Part shown: one piece after another, positions 17,674 through 27,054 of the stretch
Layout of the letters: each line of letters starts with the position of its first letter
How positions within the stretch are numbered: the stretch's first letter is position 1
Assembly (NCBI GenBank): GCA_026419335.1
Contig: JANZZP010000087.1
Span: 1-64,000 of the forward strand
Length of the DNA stretch: 64,000 nt
Origin: Elusimicrobiales bacterium
GTDB lineage: Bacteria > Elusimicrobiota > Elusimicrobia > Elusimicrobiales > UBA9959
Direction of reading: 5' to 3'
Translations under genes and position numbers: made by a program
Notes under the pieces: model-generated
What the model was told of the DNA's origin: nothing
Seen by the model: the letters and a program-made list of their open reading frames with translations, nothing else
Database searches by the model: none

Positions 17674-17679
17674 TATAAT
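17674..17679 (+). promoter_or_regulatory. Candidate -10 box for the gene at 17699
   Basis: TATAAT lies 19 bases before the ATG, with a GGAGG ribosome-binding site between. This would restart transcription in the only short gap (46 bases) of the run. No clear -35 box. Confidence 0.35.
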
Positions 17680-17698
17680 TTAATTACCGGAGGTTCTA

Positions 17699-17953
17699 AT
17701 GCAGATTGTAATAAGTATATGTGTAGTAATAATTACAGTTATGTTTATATTAATTGCTATTGAGATAATAGATACTTTGAAAAAATTAAAAGAAGCTGCT
17801 CAAAACATATCTAAACTTACATCTGATGTTGATGAGCTAATTGAGAATGCTAAACCTGCATTCAAGGGAATTAGGTTTGTTTCAGATGGAATAAATACAA
17901 TAATCAGTAATATTTTATCTAAGCTATTTAAGCTTTTTAATAAGGTAGAATAA
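17699..17953 (+). CDS. Small membrane-anchored DUF948-like protein
   Basis: An 84-residue protein with one N-terminal transmembrane helix (about 3-24) followed by an amphipathic helical stretch (LKKLKEAAQNISKLTSDVDELIENAKPAFKG). This matches the pattern of DUF948 proteins, but the similarity is general. Strong GGAGG site before the ATG. It is directly followed, without spacer, by the cyclic-nucleotide-binding protein gene. Confidence 0.6.
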   Translation: MQIVISICVVIITVMFILIAIEIIDTLKKLKEAAQNISKLTSDVDELIENAKPAFKGIRFVSDGINTIISNILSKLFKLFNKVE

Positions 17954-18430
17954 ATGACATTGTGGGATCGTTTTTTTAATAGGGCATATGATAAAGATAC
18001 GATTGATAAAGTTAAGTTTTTATCTAATATCTATATTTTTAAAGGTATAAGAAGGAAAGATCTTTTATATCTATTAGAGAATCTATACGAAAAAAAGTAT
18101 TTAAAGGGAGAGACAATATTTTTAAAAGGAGATGTTGGTAAAGCACTTTTTATAATTTATCGTGGTAAAATTGGGTTATATAATACTAATGATATGAAAA
18201 GTTTAGTTGCAGAGGTTAATGATGGAGAATTTGTAGGTGAGATGGCATTACTTGAAGAGATGCCACGTACTATGTGTGCTGTAGCTTTACAAGATAGTGA
18301 TGTTTTTATGTTATATAAAATAAATCTTGAAAATATGATAAAGACAAAACCAAAAATTGCTTCTATGATAAGTTATAATCTTGCATGTGTATTGTCTGCG
18401 AGATTAAGATCACTTATTGAAAATGATTAA
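17954..18430 (+). CDS. Cyclic nucleotide-binding (CRP/FNR-like) domain protein without DNA-binding domain
   Basis: A 158-residue protein made of one cNMP-binding beta-barrel: FKGIRRKDLLYLLENL, ETIFLKGDVGKALFIIYRGKIGLY, then the phosphate-binding cassette GEFVGEMALLEEMPRTMCAVA. There is no helix-turn-helix after the C-helix, so it is not a transcription factor on its own. It may sense cAMP or c-di-GMP and act on a partner. The next gene, a membrane permease, overlaps its 3' end by eight bases. Confidence 0.85.
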   Translation: MTLWDRFFNRAYDKDTIDKVKFLSNIYIFKGIRRKDLLYLLENLYEKKYLKGETIFLKGDVGKALFIIYRGKIGLYNTNDMKSLVAEVNDGEFVGEMALLEEMPRTMCAVALQDSDVFMLYKINLENMIKTKPKIASMISYNLACVLSARLRSLIEND

Positions 18431-19487
18431 ACGATTAAGTTTAAAAGAGGCATATCTTCCATTAATCTTTATATTTTTATTAGGATTAATATTTTATTTT
18501 GCACGAAAGACATTTATAATTCTTGTTTTAAGCATTTCATTTTCTTACTTACTTAATCCTATAATAAAATTTTTTGAGGTTAGAGGAATAAAAAGAAGTT
18601 ATATAGTAAGTATGTTATATATATTTAGCGGAATGATTTTTTTAATTTTGACCTTTTTAGTTTTTTATATTGCCAGATTCGATATTGATTCTTTCTTTAA
18701 TCAATGGCCATTATACTACAATAAAATGTCTATGATATTAAATAGTTTTTTTTCAAAATTGTCGAAGACATTTCCATTTATATCTCAGTTTAATATACAA
18801 GATAGACTTCTTGATTATTTGACAAAGGTACCAGTTTATCTTATGTCAATTGCACCATATGTTATGATTCTTTTCATAGTTCCATTTATTTCTTTTTTTA
18901 TACTTGTAAAAGGCACAAAAATTCTAGATATTATAGTTGATAATATACCATCAAGATATGTAGAAATCGTTTTTCATATTGTATCTAGAGTAGATTATAG
19001 TTTAGGTAATTATCTTAGAGGAGTTGTAACAGATGCTTTAGTACTTTCTCTTATAGCTTTTTTTGGTTTATTTTTTATGAATATTAGTTATTATTCAGTT
19101 ATAGCTATTCTTGTTGGTATATCTTGTCTTGTACCATATGTTGGCGCTTTTGTTGGCGCTTTTATTTCATGTATAATAGCTTTTCTTCAATATGGCACAA
19201 TATATTCAGTTTTTAAAGTGCTTTTATTTTTTATTTTTTTAAGGTTTGTTGATGATTGGTTTATTCAACCTTATATAATACAAAAAAGTGTGAACCTGAA
19301 TCCTGCTGTTGTAGTTTTGGCATTGATGGCGGGGGGAGAAATAGCTGGATTTTGGGGAGTAGTTTTTGCAGTTCCTGTTGTATGTATAATTCGAGAGTTT
19401 TTATATATAGTTTTTGAAATACATAAAACAATATATTATTGGAAACCACCAAAACCGTTGCTTAGAGTTAATATACCTTATACATAG
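18423..19487 (+). CDS. AI-2E family transporter (PF01594)
   Basis: About 354 residues with around eight hydrophobic helices and a short soluble segment between the third and fourth (about 85-140). The conserved LVGISCLVPYVGAFVGA and the later RFVDDWFIQPYIIQKSVNLNPAVV are hallmarks of the AI-2E (TqsA/YdiK/YtvI) family. Members export small molecules or exchange Na+/H+. The substrate here is open. I use the ATG at 18423 that overlaps the upstream stop; a TTG six bases earlier is less likely. Confidence 0.88.
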   Translation: MIKRLSLKEAYLPLIFIFLLGLIFYFARKTFIILVLSISFSYLLNPIIKFFEVRGIKRSYIVSMLYIFSGMIFLILTFLVFYIARFDIDSFFNQWPLYYNKMSMILNSFFSKLSKTFPFISQFNIQDRLLDYLTKVPVYLMSIAPYVMILFIVPFISFFILVKGTKILDIIVDNIPSRYVEIVFHIVSRVDYSLGNYLRGVVTDALVLSLIAFFGLFFMNISYYSVIAILVGISCLVPYVGAFVGAFISCIIAFLQYGTIYSVFKVLLFFIFLRFVDDWFIQPYIIQKSVNLNPAVVVLALMAGGEIAGFWGVVFAVPVVCIIREFLYIVFEIHKTIYYWKPPKPLLRVNIPYT

Positions 19488-19497
19488 AGATATATTT

Positions 19498-19896
19498 ATG
19501 ATAAAAGAGATTAATATAAAAACATCATCTCAACAACAAATCATAGATATTACATCAAAAATTCAACAAGTTGTAAAATCCTTGGATGTGTTTGAAGGGA
19601 TTTGTTTTATTTATAATCCTCATACCACCGCAGCTTTGTTTATTAATGAAGGAGCAGACCCTTCTGTTTGTAAAGATATATTAGATAAACTTAATTTTTT
19701 GATAAATCCAAATGATAAATATAAACATTTAGAAGGTAATTCTCATGCTCATATAAAATCAGTTGTAATTGGTAATTCTTTGACTATTTTTATTAGAGAT
19801 GGGAATATCTTTCTTGGAAGATGGCAATCTATTTATTTTTTTGAAGGCGATGGGCCTAGGGATAGAACTATATTTATTAAAATATTAAAAGAATGA
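19498..19896 (+). CDS. YjbQ/UPF0047 family protein
   Basis: A 132-residue protein of the UPF0047 family: FIYNPHTTAALFINEGADPSV, GNSHAHIKSVVIGNS and GRWQSIYFFEGDGPRDRT carry the conserved histidines and acidic residues. E. coli YjbQ has weak thiamine-phosphate synthase activity; the true role is unsettled. The frame is open upstream into the transporter gene, but the ATG at 19498 gives the normal protein length. A tRNA-Leu gene follows. Confidence 0.88.
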   Translation: MIKEINIKTSSQQQIIDITSKIQQVVKSLDVFEGICFIYNPHTTAALFINEGADPSVCKDILDKLNFLINPNDKYKHLEGNSHAHIKSVVIGNSLTIFIRDGNIFLGRWQSIYFFEGDGPRDRTIFIKILKE

Positions 19897-19933
19897 GTTT
19901 ATGTTCTTTTATTTTGCTAATATTTTATTTTGA

Positions 19934-20018
19934 GGGCAAGTGGCGGAACTGGTAGACGCGCAGGTCTCAAAAACCTGTGATCTTTACGGTCATGAGGGTT
20001 CGACTCCCTCCTTGCCCA
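19934..20018 (+). tRNA. tRNA-Leu (anticodon CAA)
   Basis: A class II tRNA: acceptor stem GGGCAAG/CTTGCCC, anticodon stem CAGGT/ACCTG with loop CTCAAAA (anticodon CAA), a long variable arm (TGATCTTTACGGTCA) and T-arm GAGGG-TTCGACT-CCCTC. Discriminator A, no encoded CCA. Confidence 0.95.
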
Positions 20019-20047
20019 TTTTAGTATTATAATATGTGGGGTGTAAT

Positions 20048-20428
20048 ATGAAAAAAGTTCTTGTTATAGATGATAATATACAATTTTTAAATCTTGTTAA
20101 AGAGTCTCTTTCTGATATTTGCAATGTAGAGTGTTTTTCTGAGTTTAAAACGATAAATGATATTCTAAATAGAATGAGAGAATTTCTTCCTAATATAATA
20201 CTTCTTGATGTAAATCTTGATAAATTTAGTGGAATAGATATATTGCGAGAGATGAAGAAAGATGATAAACTTAAAAAAATTCCAGTAATAGTCCTTACGG
20301 CAAGTGATTATAATTCTCCTACAGAAATGCTTGTTAAAAATGAGAAAAATGTTGTTGGATTTTATTCAAAACTTGAATCAATAGATATGATAAAAGAAAA
20401 AATTAATTCTATTAAGATAGGGGAATGA
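20048..20428 (+). CDS. Single-domain response regulator (REC)
   Basis: About 126 residues, only a CheY-like receiver domain. It has VLVIDDN (acidic pocket), phospho-acceptor Asp in IILLDVNLDKFSGIDI, Thr in VLTASDY, and Lys in FYSKLES. There is no output domain. A paralogue follows three bases downstream; both have the same unusual segment after the conserved Thr (PTEM...EKNV). TATAAT at 20028-20033 may be its -10 box. The partner kinase is not in the window. Confidence 0.88.
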   Translation: MKKVLVIDDNIQFLNLVKESLSDICNVECFSEFKTINDILNRMREFLPNIILLDVNLDKFSGIDILREMKKDDKLKKIPVIVLTASDYNSPTEMLVKNEKNVVGFYSKLESIDMIKEKINSIKIGE

Positions 20429-20431
20429 TTT

Positions 20432-20818
20432 ATGGAAAAAAATAAAAAAGTTCTGGTTGTTGATGATAATCCTGTAATGATTGAAATAGTTAAAATGGCA
20501 TTAGAAGAAGATTTTATAGTTATTTCTGCTTCTGACGGAAAAGAAGGGATGGAAATAGCAAAATCCCAAAAGCCTGATGTAATAATAATGGATGTAATGA
20601 TGCCGAATATATCTGGGATTGAAATGTTGAGACTTTTACTATCTGATGAAGATACAAAAAATATTCCAGTAATAGTTTTTACTGCGAGCCATTTTGATCC
20701 ATCTACTGAGATGATTTTTATGGTAGAAAAAAATGTTAAAGCTTTTCTAAGAAAGCCATGTACTGTGGATACATTGAAAAAAGAAGTAACTTCTGCAATA
20801 GAGTCTTTTCAGAAATAG
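20432..20818 (+). CDS. Single-domain response regulator (REC), paralogue of its upstream neighbour
   Basis: A 128-residue receiver domain: VLVVDDNPVM, phospho-acceptor Asp in VIIMDVMMPNISG, Thr in VFTASHF and Lys in FLRKPCT. It shares with the gene before it the pattern D/N-PSTEMIFMVEKNVKAF, so the pair arose by tandem duplication. No output domain, so signalling must be by protein-protein contact. It ends 73 bases before ileS. Confidence 0.9.
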   Translation: MEKNKKVLVVDDNPVMIEIVKMALEEDFIVISASDGKEGMEIAKSQKPDVIIMDVMMPNISGIEMLRLLLSDEDTKNIPVIVFTASHFDPSTEMIFMVEKNVKAFLRKPCTVDTLKKEVTSAIESFQK

Positions 20819-20861
20819 TAATTTTTTATATTGCTTAATAAAAAATCAACATTAAAATATT

Positions 20862-20870
20862 TGATATAAT
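20862..20870 (+). promoter_or_regulatory. Extended -10 promoter of ileS
   Basis: TGATATAAT is an extended -10 element (TGnTATAAT) 21 bases before the ileS ATG. It leaves a short leader that contains AAGGAG. No matching -35 box is needed or seen. Confidence 0.5.
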
Positions 20871-20891
20871 TTAATTCTGTAAGGAGTATTT

Positions 20892-23672
20892 ATGGATAAG
20901 ACAGAAAATAAATCTTTCTCTCATACCGTTTTTCTTCCAAAAACATCATTTTCTATGAAAGCAAATCTTGTACAGAAAGAACCTCAGATTTTGAAATTTT
21001 GGCATGAGAATTATATTTATGAGAAAATGATTGAAAAAAAATTTAGTTCTAAATTTTTCTATTTACATGATGGCCCTCCATATGCTAATGGACATATTCA
21101 TATAGGACATGCTTTGAATAAAATTCTCAAAGATTTCGTAGTTAAATCTTATTCTATTCTTGGATATAAAACTCCGTTTATTCCTGGTTGGGACTGTCAT
21201 GGATTACCAATAGAGCAGCAACTTTTAAAAGAGTTGAAAATATCTAAAAAAAATATTGGTGACATTATATCATTTAGAAAAAAAGCACGAGATTTTGCTT
21301 TAAAATTTATAGATATACAAAAACAGGAGTTTAAAAGACTTGGAGTTTTTGGAGAGTGGGATAGAGCATATATTACAATGTCAAATGAATATGAAGCTAC
21401 AATAGTAAGAGCTTTTTTAGAATTATTAGAAAAGGGATATATTGAGCGTGATAAAAAAACTATATATTGGTGCCCAATTTGTGAGACTGCTTTGGCAGAT
21501 GCTGAAGTTGAGTATAAGGATAAAACATCACCTTCTATATATGTAAAGTTTAAAGTTTTATTCTCAAAATTTAATATTTCAAATTTATATCTTGTAGTAT
21601 GGACTACAACACCTTGGACTTTACCATCAAATATAGCTGTTGCCTTAAAAGATGATGAATTTTATTCAGTTATTAAAGTAGGAGAAGAACATCTTATTAT
21701 AGCAACGAAATTAATTGATGATTTTTCAAAAAACACAGGATGTGGTTTTCAAGAAATAAAAAAGATAAAAGGTTTGGATTTTGCAGATGTACTATATGAA
21801 GCTCCATTGATTGAGCTTTTAGACGATTCACATAGATATCCTCGGAAGGTTATATTTACTGATTTTGTTGAAATGTCTAGTGGAACTGGCATAGTTCATA
21901 TAGCACCAGGGCATGGAGAGGAAGATTATCTTGCTTCTAAAAAGTGGAATATTGAGGTTTTTTGTCCAGTTGATGAATCTGGTAAATTTACTAAAGAAGT
22001 TAAAGAACTGAGTGGAAAATTTGTGTTTGACGCAAACGAATTTATTATAGAAATGTTAAAGAAAAAAAATATACTTATAAAATCATCATTTATTTCGCAT
22101 AGTTATCCTCATTGTTGGAGATGTAAACAACCAATTATTTTTAGAGCTACAAAACAATGGTTTCTGAAGATAGATAATGTCAACTTAAGAGAGAAGCTAC
22201 TTCAGGAATGTAATAAGGTTAATTGGATACCATCTCAAGGATACGAAAGAATTACATCTATGATAAAAATAAGGCCTGATTGGTGTTTGTCTAGGCAGAG
22301 ATATTGGGGAACACCTATAATTGCTTTTTGGTGTAAAAGTTGTGGAAAAATCTTTGATGATTTTAAGGTTTTATATTCTATTGCTGATAGGATTGCTAAA
22401 GAGGGTAGTGATTTTTGGTTTACAGAAACTTCTTCTCAAATTCTTAAAAATTCTAAATGTGTATGTGGAAGTAATGATTTTGAAAAGGAAAAAGATATAC
22501 TTGATGTTTGGTTAGATTCAGGCGTTTCTTGGTATGCTGTATGTAAAAATCTATCCAAAGTATATCCAGCAGATCTTTATTTAGAAGGTTCTGATCAACA
22601 TAGGGGATGGTTTCAGACATCTCTTATTCCATCAGTTGCATTAAACTCAATTGCGCCATATAAAACAGTTCTTACTCATGGTTTTGTTCTTGATGAGCAT
22701 GGAAGAGCTATGCATAAATCATTAGGGAATGTCGTTTCTCCAAATGAGGTTATATCAAAATATGGTGCTGAAATACTTAGGATGTGGGTTGCTTTGAGTG
22801 ATTGGAAAGAGGATGTTAGAATATCTGATTCTTTATTATCTGTTCCAATAGATTTGTATAGAAAAGTGAGAAATACTTTTAGATATTTACTTGGTAATCT
22901 TTCAGATTTTTCGGCATCTAAGAAAGTAACAATGGAAGAGATGACTGATATCGATAAATATATATTATCGAGATTAACTGATGTTGTAGAAGGTATAAAA
23001 TCAGATTGGCAGACATATGATTATAGAAATGCGGCGAAAAGAATTATAGATTTCTGTATAATTGATCTCTCTTCTTTCTATCTTGATGTTTTAAAGGATA
23101 GGCTTTATACTTTCCCTATTAACTCGAAAGAGAGAAGATCTTCTCAAACAGCAATGTATGAAATTTTAAAAGTTTTGAGTGTAATTTCTTCTCCAATTAT
23201 ATCATTTACTTCAGAAGAAGTTTGGCAAGTATTTAAAAATGAGATAGATTCTTCTTTATCGGAAAGTGTTTTTCTTAATAATATAGATGATATTTACAAA
23301 CCTTATAGAAATCTTGAAATAGTTCAAAAATATAAGAAAATACTTGAAATAAGAGAAAATATATTGAAAGAAATTGAATTAGTTAGGAAGAAAGGTGAAA
23401 TAGGCTCTTCATTAGAATGTAAAGTGGTTGTAGAAGCTGATGGGGATTTATATTCTTTTATAAAATCTAATGTTTCTGAAATAGCTATGGCATGTATAGT
23501 TTCTCAAATTGAACTTGTTAAAGGTGATTTCAAAATAATAGTAAAAAAAGCAGATGGGATAAAGTGTCCTAGGTGCTGGCAATGGAGAACTGATATTGGA
23601 GTAGATAAAGATTATCCTCAATTATGTTTAAAATGTGCATCTGCTGTTAAAGAAAATGTTAAAAATTTTTAA
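20892..23672 (+). CDS. ileS: Isoleucyl-tRNA synthetase
   Basis: A 926-residue class I synthetase of normal bacterial length. HIGH motif at residues 70-73 in GHIHIGHALNK, editing domain with WTTTPWTLPSN and the GTGIVHIAPGHGEEDY block, catalytic core PDWCLSRQRYWGTPI, and LEGSDQHRGWFQTSL. A KMSKS-equivalent reads AMHKS (near 606-610), so its first lysine is replaced. The C-terminal zinc site is CPRCWQWRT...LCLKC. It charges tRNA-Ile in the cytoplasm. The start follows AAGGAG. Its 3' end overlaps lspA, a common pairing in bacteria. Confidence 0.97.
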   Translation: MDKTENKSFSHTVFLPKTSFSMKANLVQKEPQILKFWHENYIYEKMIEKKFSSKFFYLHDGPPYANGHIHIGHALNKILKDFVVKSYSILGYKTPFIPGWDCHGLPIEQQLLKELKISKKNIGDIISFRKKARDFALKFIDIQKQEFKRLGVFGEWDRAYITMSNEYEATIVRAFLELLEKGYIERDKKTIYWCPICETALADAEVEYKDKTSPSIYVKFKVLFSKFNISNLYLVVWTTTPWTLPSNIAVALKDDEFYSVIKVGEEHLIIATKLIDDFSKNTGCGFQEIKKIKGLDFADVLYEAPLIELLDDSHRYPRKVIFTDFVEMSSGTGIVHIAPGHGEEDYLASKKWNIEVFCPVDESGKFTKEVKELSGKFVFDANEFIIEMLKKKNILIKSSFISHSYPHCWRCKQPIIFRATKQWFLKIDNVNLREKLLQECNKVNWIPSQGYERITSMIKIRPDWCLSRQRYWGTPIIAFWCKSCGKIFDDFKVLYSIADRIAKEGSDFWFTETSSQILKNSKCVCGSNDFEKEKDILDVWLDSGVSWYAVCKNLSKVYPADLYLEGSDQHRGWFQTSLIPSVALNSIAPYKTVLTHGFVLDEHGRAMHKSLGNVVSPNEVISKYGAEILRMWVALSDWKEDVRISDSLLSVPIDLYRKVRNTFRYLLGNLSDFSASKKVTMEEMTDIDKYILSRLTDVVEGIKSDWQTYDYRNAAKRIIDFCIIDLSSFYLDVLKDRLYTFPINSKERRSSQTAMYEILKVLSVISSPIISFTSEEVWQVFKNEIDSSLSESVFLNNIDDIYKPYRNLEIVQKYKKILEIRENILKEIELVRKKGEIGSSLECKVVVEADGDLYSFIKSNVSEIAMACIVSQIELVKGDFKIIVKKADGIKCPRCWQWRTDIGVDKDYPQLCLKCASAVKENVKNF

Positions 23673-24129
23673 AGATAAAAGAGTTTTAGGTACTCTAATT
23701 GTTGTAGTGGTTTTTTTAATTGATATTATCTCAAAAAGCATTATCGTTAAGAAGCAGTCATTGTGGTATGAATCATACTTATATGGATTAATAAATATAC
23801 ATGTTGTTAAAAACACTGGGGTTGCTTTTGGGATGTTTAAAGGTTATAATAATTTTTTTATAGTGTTTAATAGCATAATTCTTTTATTTCTTTTTTATAT
23901 TAAAAGAAAGATAAAATCTAATATTTCCTTTTATGGTATTCACTTTATAATAGGTGGAGCTGTAGGAAATATTTTTGATAGAATTAAACATGGTTTTGTT
24001 ATTGACTTTATAGATTTAAAATTTTTTCCTGCTATTTTTAATTTAGCAGATTTTTTTATTACTGTTGGTATTATAATGTTTATTTTAGATGATTTGTTTA
24101 AATCTAATGGAGGTTTGTGTGAAAAATAG
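23656..24129 (+). CDS. lspA: Prolipoprotein signal peptidase II
   Basis: About 157 residues with four transmembrane helices. The catalytic aspartates are in GNIFDRIKHG and FNLADFF; the conserved KNTGVAFGMF motif and FVIDFID are present. LspA cuts the signal peptide of diacylated prolipoproteins at the inner membrane. I chose the ATG at 23656 inside the ileS 3' end; a GTG at 23635 is an alternative. The next gene encodes a predicted lipoprotein, i.e. a substrate of this enzyme. Confidence 0.95.
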   Translation: MLKIFKDKRVLGTLIVVVVFLIDIISKSIIVKKQSLWYESYLYGLINIHVVKNTGVAFGMFKGYNNFFIVFNSIILLFLFYIKRKIKSNISFYGIHFIIGGAVGNIFDRIKHGFVIDFIDLKFFPAIFNLADFFITVGIIMFILDDLFKSNGGLCEK

Positions 24130-25054
24130 TATTTTTTTATTGTTTCTTTTTTTATTTTCCTGTTCTCAATCGCCTGAATATTATCTTAAAAGAGGAAACT
24201 TATTTTTTATTTCTGGTGATTATTACAGAGCAATTGATATGTATACAACAGCTATATTAAAAAATCCAAATTATGCAGATGCTTATGTTTCTAGAGCTAT
24301 GGCTTACGAAAAAATAGGAAATAAAACTAAAGCTGTTGATGATTATCTAAAAGCAATTACATATAATCCTAATTATATTGCAGCTTATAATAATCTCGCG
24401 TCATTTTATATAGAATCATCTCTTTATGATAAAGCTCTTTATTACATAGAGAAATCTATAGATATTAATCCCTCTTATAGATATGCTTATTATAATAGGG
24501 GATTAGTTTACTATTTTACGCAAAAATATATTGATTCAATTAAGGATTTCACAAAAGCAATTGAACTTTCAGAAGGAAAAATGTATCTTGCTTATTACTA
24601 TAGAGCATTAGCATATTCTAAACTTTCTATGCAACAAGAGGCAGTAAAAGATATAAATTATTTAATAGAAAAAAATTATACTAATGATGTAGTTTATTAT
24701 ACCTTAGCAAAAATATTTTTTGATATCCATAATATTGATTCTGCTATGAAAAATATAGATAAAGCCATAAATATAAAGGAAGATGCTAATTATTATTATC
24801 TTAGAGCTAAGATAAATGAAAAACTTAATAAAATTATAGATTCACTTGATGATATAAACAAAGCAATAAAGCTTTCAAATCTTTCGAAGGTTAGTTATTT
24901 CTATTATGCTGCTGATTTATATATAAAAATTGAGGAATATATGACAGCACAAAAATATTGTGATATGGCTTTAAAAATAGATCCTTCTTCTGAAAAAGAA
25001 TATAATATAAGAATTTTAAATATAAAAAACAGAATAAGGAATAGGGGAAAATGA
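24119..25054 (+). CDS. TPR-repeat lipoprotein
   Basis: About 311 residues, started from GTG at 24119, five bases after GGAGG. The signal peptide ends in a lipobox (FLFSC), so the mature protein is lipid-anchored at Cys. The rest is about seven to eight tetratricopeptide repeats, e.g. YYRAIDMYTTAILKNPNYA, KAVDDYLKAITYNPNYI and KALYYIEKSIDINPSYR, a scaffold for protein contacts in the periplasm. A longer reading with an upstream ATG at 24089 would bury the signal peptide and is unlikely. The gene overlaps lspA by 11 bases. Confidence 0.85.
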   Translation: MKNSIFLLFLFLFSCSQSPEYYLKRGNLFFISGDYYRAIDMYTTAILKNPNYADAYVSRAMAYEKIGNKTKAVDDYLKAITYNPNYIAAYNNLASFYIESSLYDKALYYIEKSIDINPSYRYAYYNRGLVYYFTQKYIDSIKDFTKAIELSEGKMYLAYYYRALAYSKLSMQQEAVKDINYLIEKNYTNDVVYYTLAKIFFDIHNIDSAMKNIDKAINIKEDANYYYLRAKINEKLNKIIDSLDDINKAIKLSNLSKVSYFYYAADLYIKIEEYMTAQKYCDMALKIDPSSEKEYNIRILNIKNRIRNRGK

Positions 25055-27054
25055 GTTTGAAAGAAAAATTTTTGGCAACAAGACTTGCTTTAGAAAAAAT
25101 TTTATTTGAAAAAGAAATAAGTTCAGAGAAAAAACTTCAAAAAAAATATTATAAACATCTTTTTCTTTTAGTATCTATTTACTTTTTTATAAATCTTTTA
25201 TATTTTTATTTTAATATCGATATAGTTAGTTATCATCTTTCATCTATTGATTACTCTAAAATAACTTTTATGGATATTTTGTTTCATACTGATTACTTGT
25301 CTCCTTCTTTTGAAATGCCACTTTATGCTATAATTTTAAAATTAATTTCTTTTATATTTGAATTAAATATATGGAGTGTTTTTGTTATAAATACAATTGC
25401 TTGGATATTTGGGATTTTAGGGTATTATCTACTTATAGCAAAAACAAGAAATGAACAGACAGGATTACTTGCTGTAGCCGCTCTTATTTCAACTCCCTTT
25501 TTTATCAACCTTACCAGGCAAGTGTCAGGGAACATATTATCTTTTGCCTTCTTAATTTGGAGTTATTACTATTATATACGTATGAAGACAGAGGAACAAT
25601 ACAAATCTGTTCCATATTTTATCATTTTTTATTCACTTGGCTTATTATCGGATAAATTTTTCATTTTATATACGATTCCATCTTTTTCATTTATAAGTTT
25701 TTTATTTAATACTACATATGCAAACCATGTAATTTCAATATTTATTCCTGCAGCTATTATTTCAATTATTTTTTATATTAGATTTATAATTATTTTTATA
25801 ATAAAATTATCTTTAAATAATGAATTTATATTAAGTTATTTCAATTTTAAAGAATTATTTCAATCATATATTAATTATTTTGGTTTGGTTTCTTTTGTTA
25901 TTATTTTTCCTTTTTTTATATGGATGGTTTTTTCTTTATATAATATATACATTTGTAAAAAAGAAATATTTAGGTGGTTTTTTTATCCAGTGTTAGTTTT
26001 TTTTATCATCTCAATATCACCTAAAATTCTTGGTTTTACAGTACCGGCGATAATTCTTGGTTTTTCTGTTATGACTTTTGGTACTTTAAGAAAAAAACTT
26101 GTTTATTTTTTTACTTTAATGATGGTTTTATCTTCTTTTGATATATCTTCTTTAAATTTTAGAGGATATAAATTATGGGGTTATGCTGAAAATAGTGATA
26201 ATAAAAAAATAGTCAAACATATTCTTTATGCATTATCAAATGAACAAAATTTAATTCCTTATGAAGTTCCAGTTTCTGTTAAGCTATATGAGAAAAATAT
26301 AAATTCAGATTCATTTGAGATTTTAAAAGAGAGATATATGATTAAAAAATTTAAGTTTAGAAATTGTATTAAGGAATTTTTACCTTTTTCGTGCTATTTA
26401 ATTACTGATAAAAAAGATTATGATATTAAAGATTTTGAAGACCTTTTTTTATATCGTGGAGTTTATTTGTTGAAAAATTCATTTTGTAATTATAAATTGG
26501 ATAAAGATTCTTACTATATTCCAAAAATTAAAGTTTCAGAGATGGAAATTTCTGATATAAATTTAAAAGTAGTTGATACAGATATATCTACAGATAATCT
26601 TAAAGATTTATATATTGATATTGGTTATCTTGGATATAGAGGAATTGATTTTTATGGTGTAAAAGGTGTATTAAAAGATGTGATTATAAATACAGACAAC
26701 AAATATATTATATCTAGCTTTTCAAAATTAGAGATAAAAAATGCAATAATAAATCAATATTCAATTGCAGCAGCTTTAGAAAACACAAAAGGAAAAAAAA
26801 TTGAATTAATATTTATGAATAATGTAATTAAATTTGTAAAAAAATTCAATTTTTTTGATATGGTTATATATCTTTCACCAGAAATTAAAGATAATGTAAT
26901 TTATTTAAAATTACTTGGTATAAGAATAGGTGGATTTAGTTTTGGTGTATTTTTTTCTGATTTTTTTGTTTTTAAATTACCCCTCGATAAATTTCCTTTC
27001 CCTTTAAAATTTTCTAAAATTCAGATTACTAACGAACTCATTAAATTATCATGA
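25051..27054 (+). CDS. GT-C-type membrane glycosyltransferase-like protein with extra soluble C-terminal domain
   Basis: A 667-residue protein. Residues about 45-365 hold some nine to eleven membrane helices with a layout like ArnT/PMT (GT39) polyprenyl-phosphate-sugar transferases. In the first loop, FHTDYLSPSFEMPLYAII has the acidic/proline look of these enzymes. Residues about 480-667 form a soluble domain (MEISDINLKV...LYIDIGYLGYRG, ISSFSKLEIKNAII) resembling DUF2993/LmeA-type lipid-binding folds. I am fairly sure of the membrane part's general class but not of its activity. The gene is coupled by ATGA overlaps to both neighbours, so it belongs with the lipoprotein and the pseudo-ATPase. 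Confidence 0.5.
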   Translation: MSLKEKFLATRLALEKILFEKEISSEKKLQKKYYKHLFLLVSIYFFINLLYFYFNIDIVSYHLSSIDYSKITFMDILFHTDYLSPSFEMPLYAIILKLISFIFELNIWSVFVINTIAWIFGILGYYLLIAKTRNEQTGLLAVAALISTPFFINLTRQVSGNILSFAFLIWSYYYYIRMKTEEQYKSVPYFIIFYSLGLLSDKFFILYTIPSFSFISFLFNTTYANHVISIFIPAAIISIIFYIRFIIIFIIKLSLNNEFILSYFNFKELFQSYINYFGLVSFVIIFPFFIWMVFSLYNIYICKKEIFRWFFYPVLVFFIISISPKILGFTVPAIILGFSVMTFGTLRKKLVYFFTLMMVLSSFDISSLNFRGYKLWGYAENSDNKKIVKHILYALSNEQNLIPYEVPVSVKLYEKNINSDSFEILKERYMIKKFKFRNCIKEFLPFSCYLITDKKDYDIKDFEDLFLYRGVYLLKNSFCNYKLDKDSYYIPKIKVSEMEISDINLKVVDTDISTDNLKDLYIDIGYLGYRGIDFYGVKGVLKDVIINTDNKYIISSFSKLEIKNAIINQYSIAAALENTKGKKIELIFMNNVIKFVKKFNFFDMVIYLSPEIKDNVIYLKLLGIRIGGFSFGVFFSDFFVFKLPLDKFPFPLKFSKIQITNELIKLS

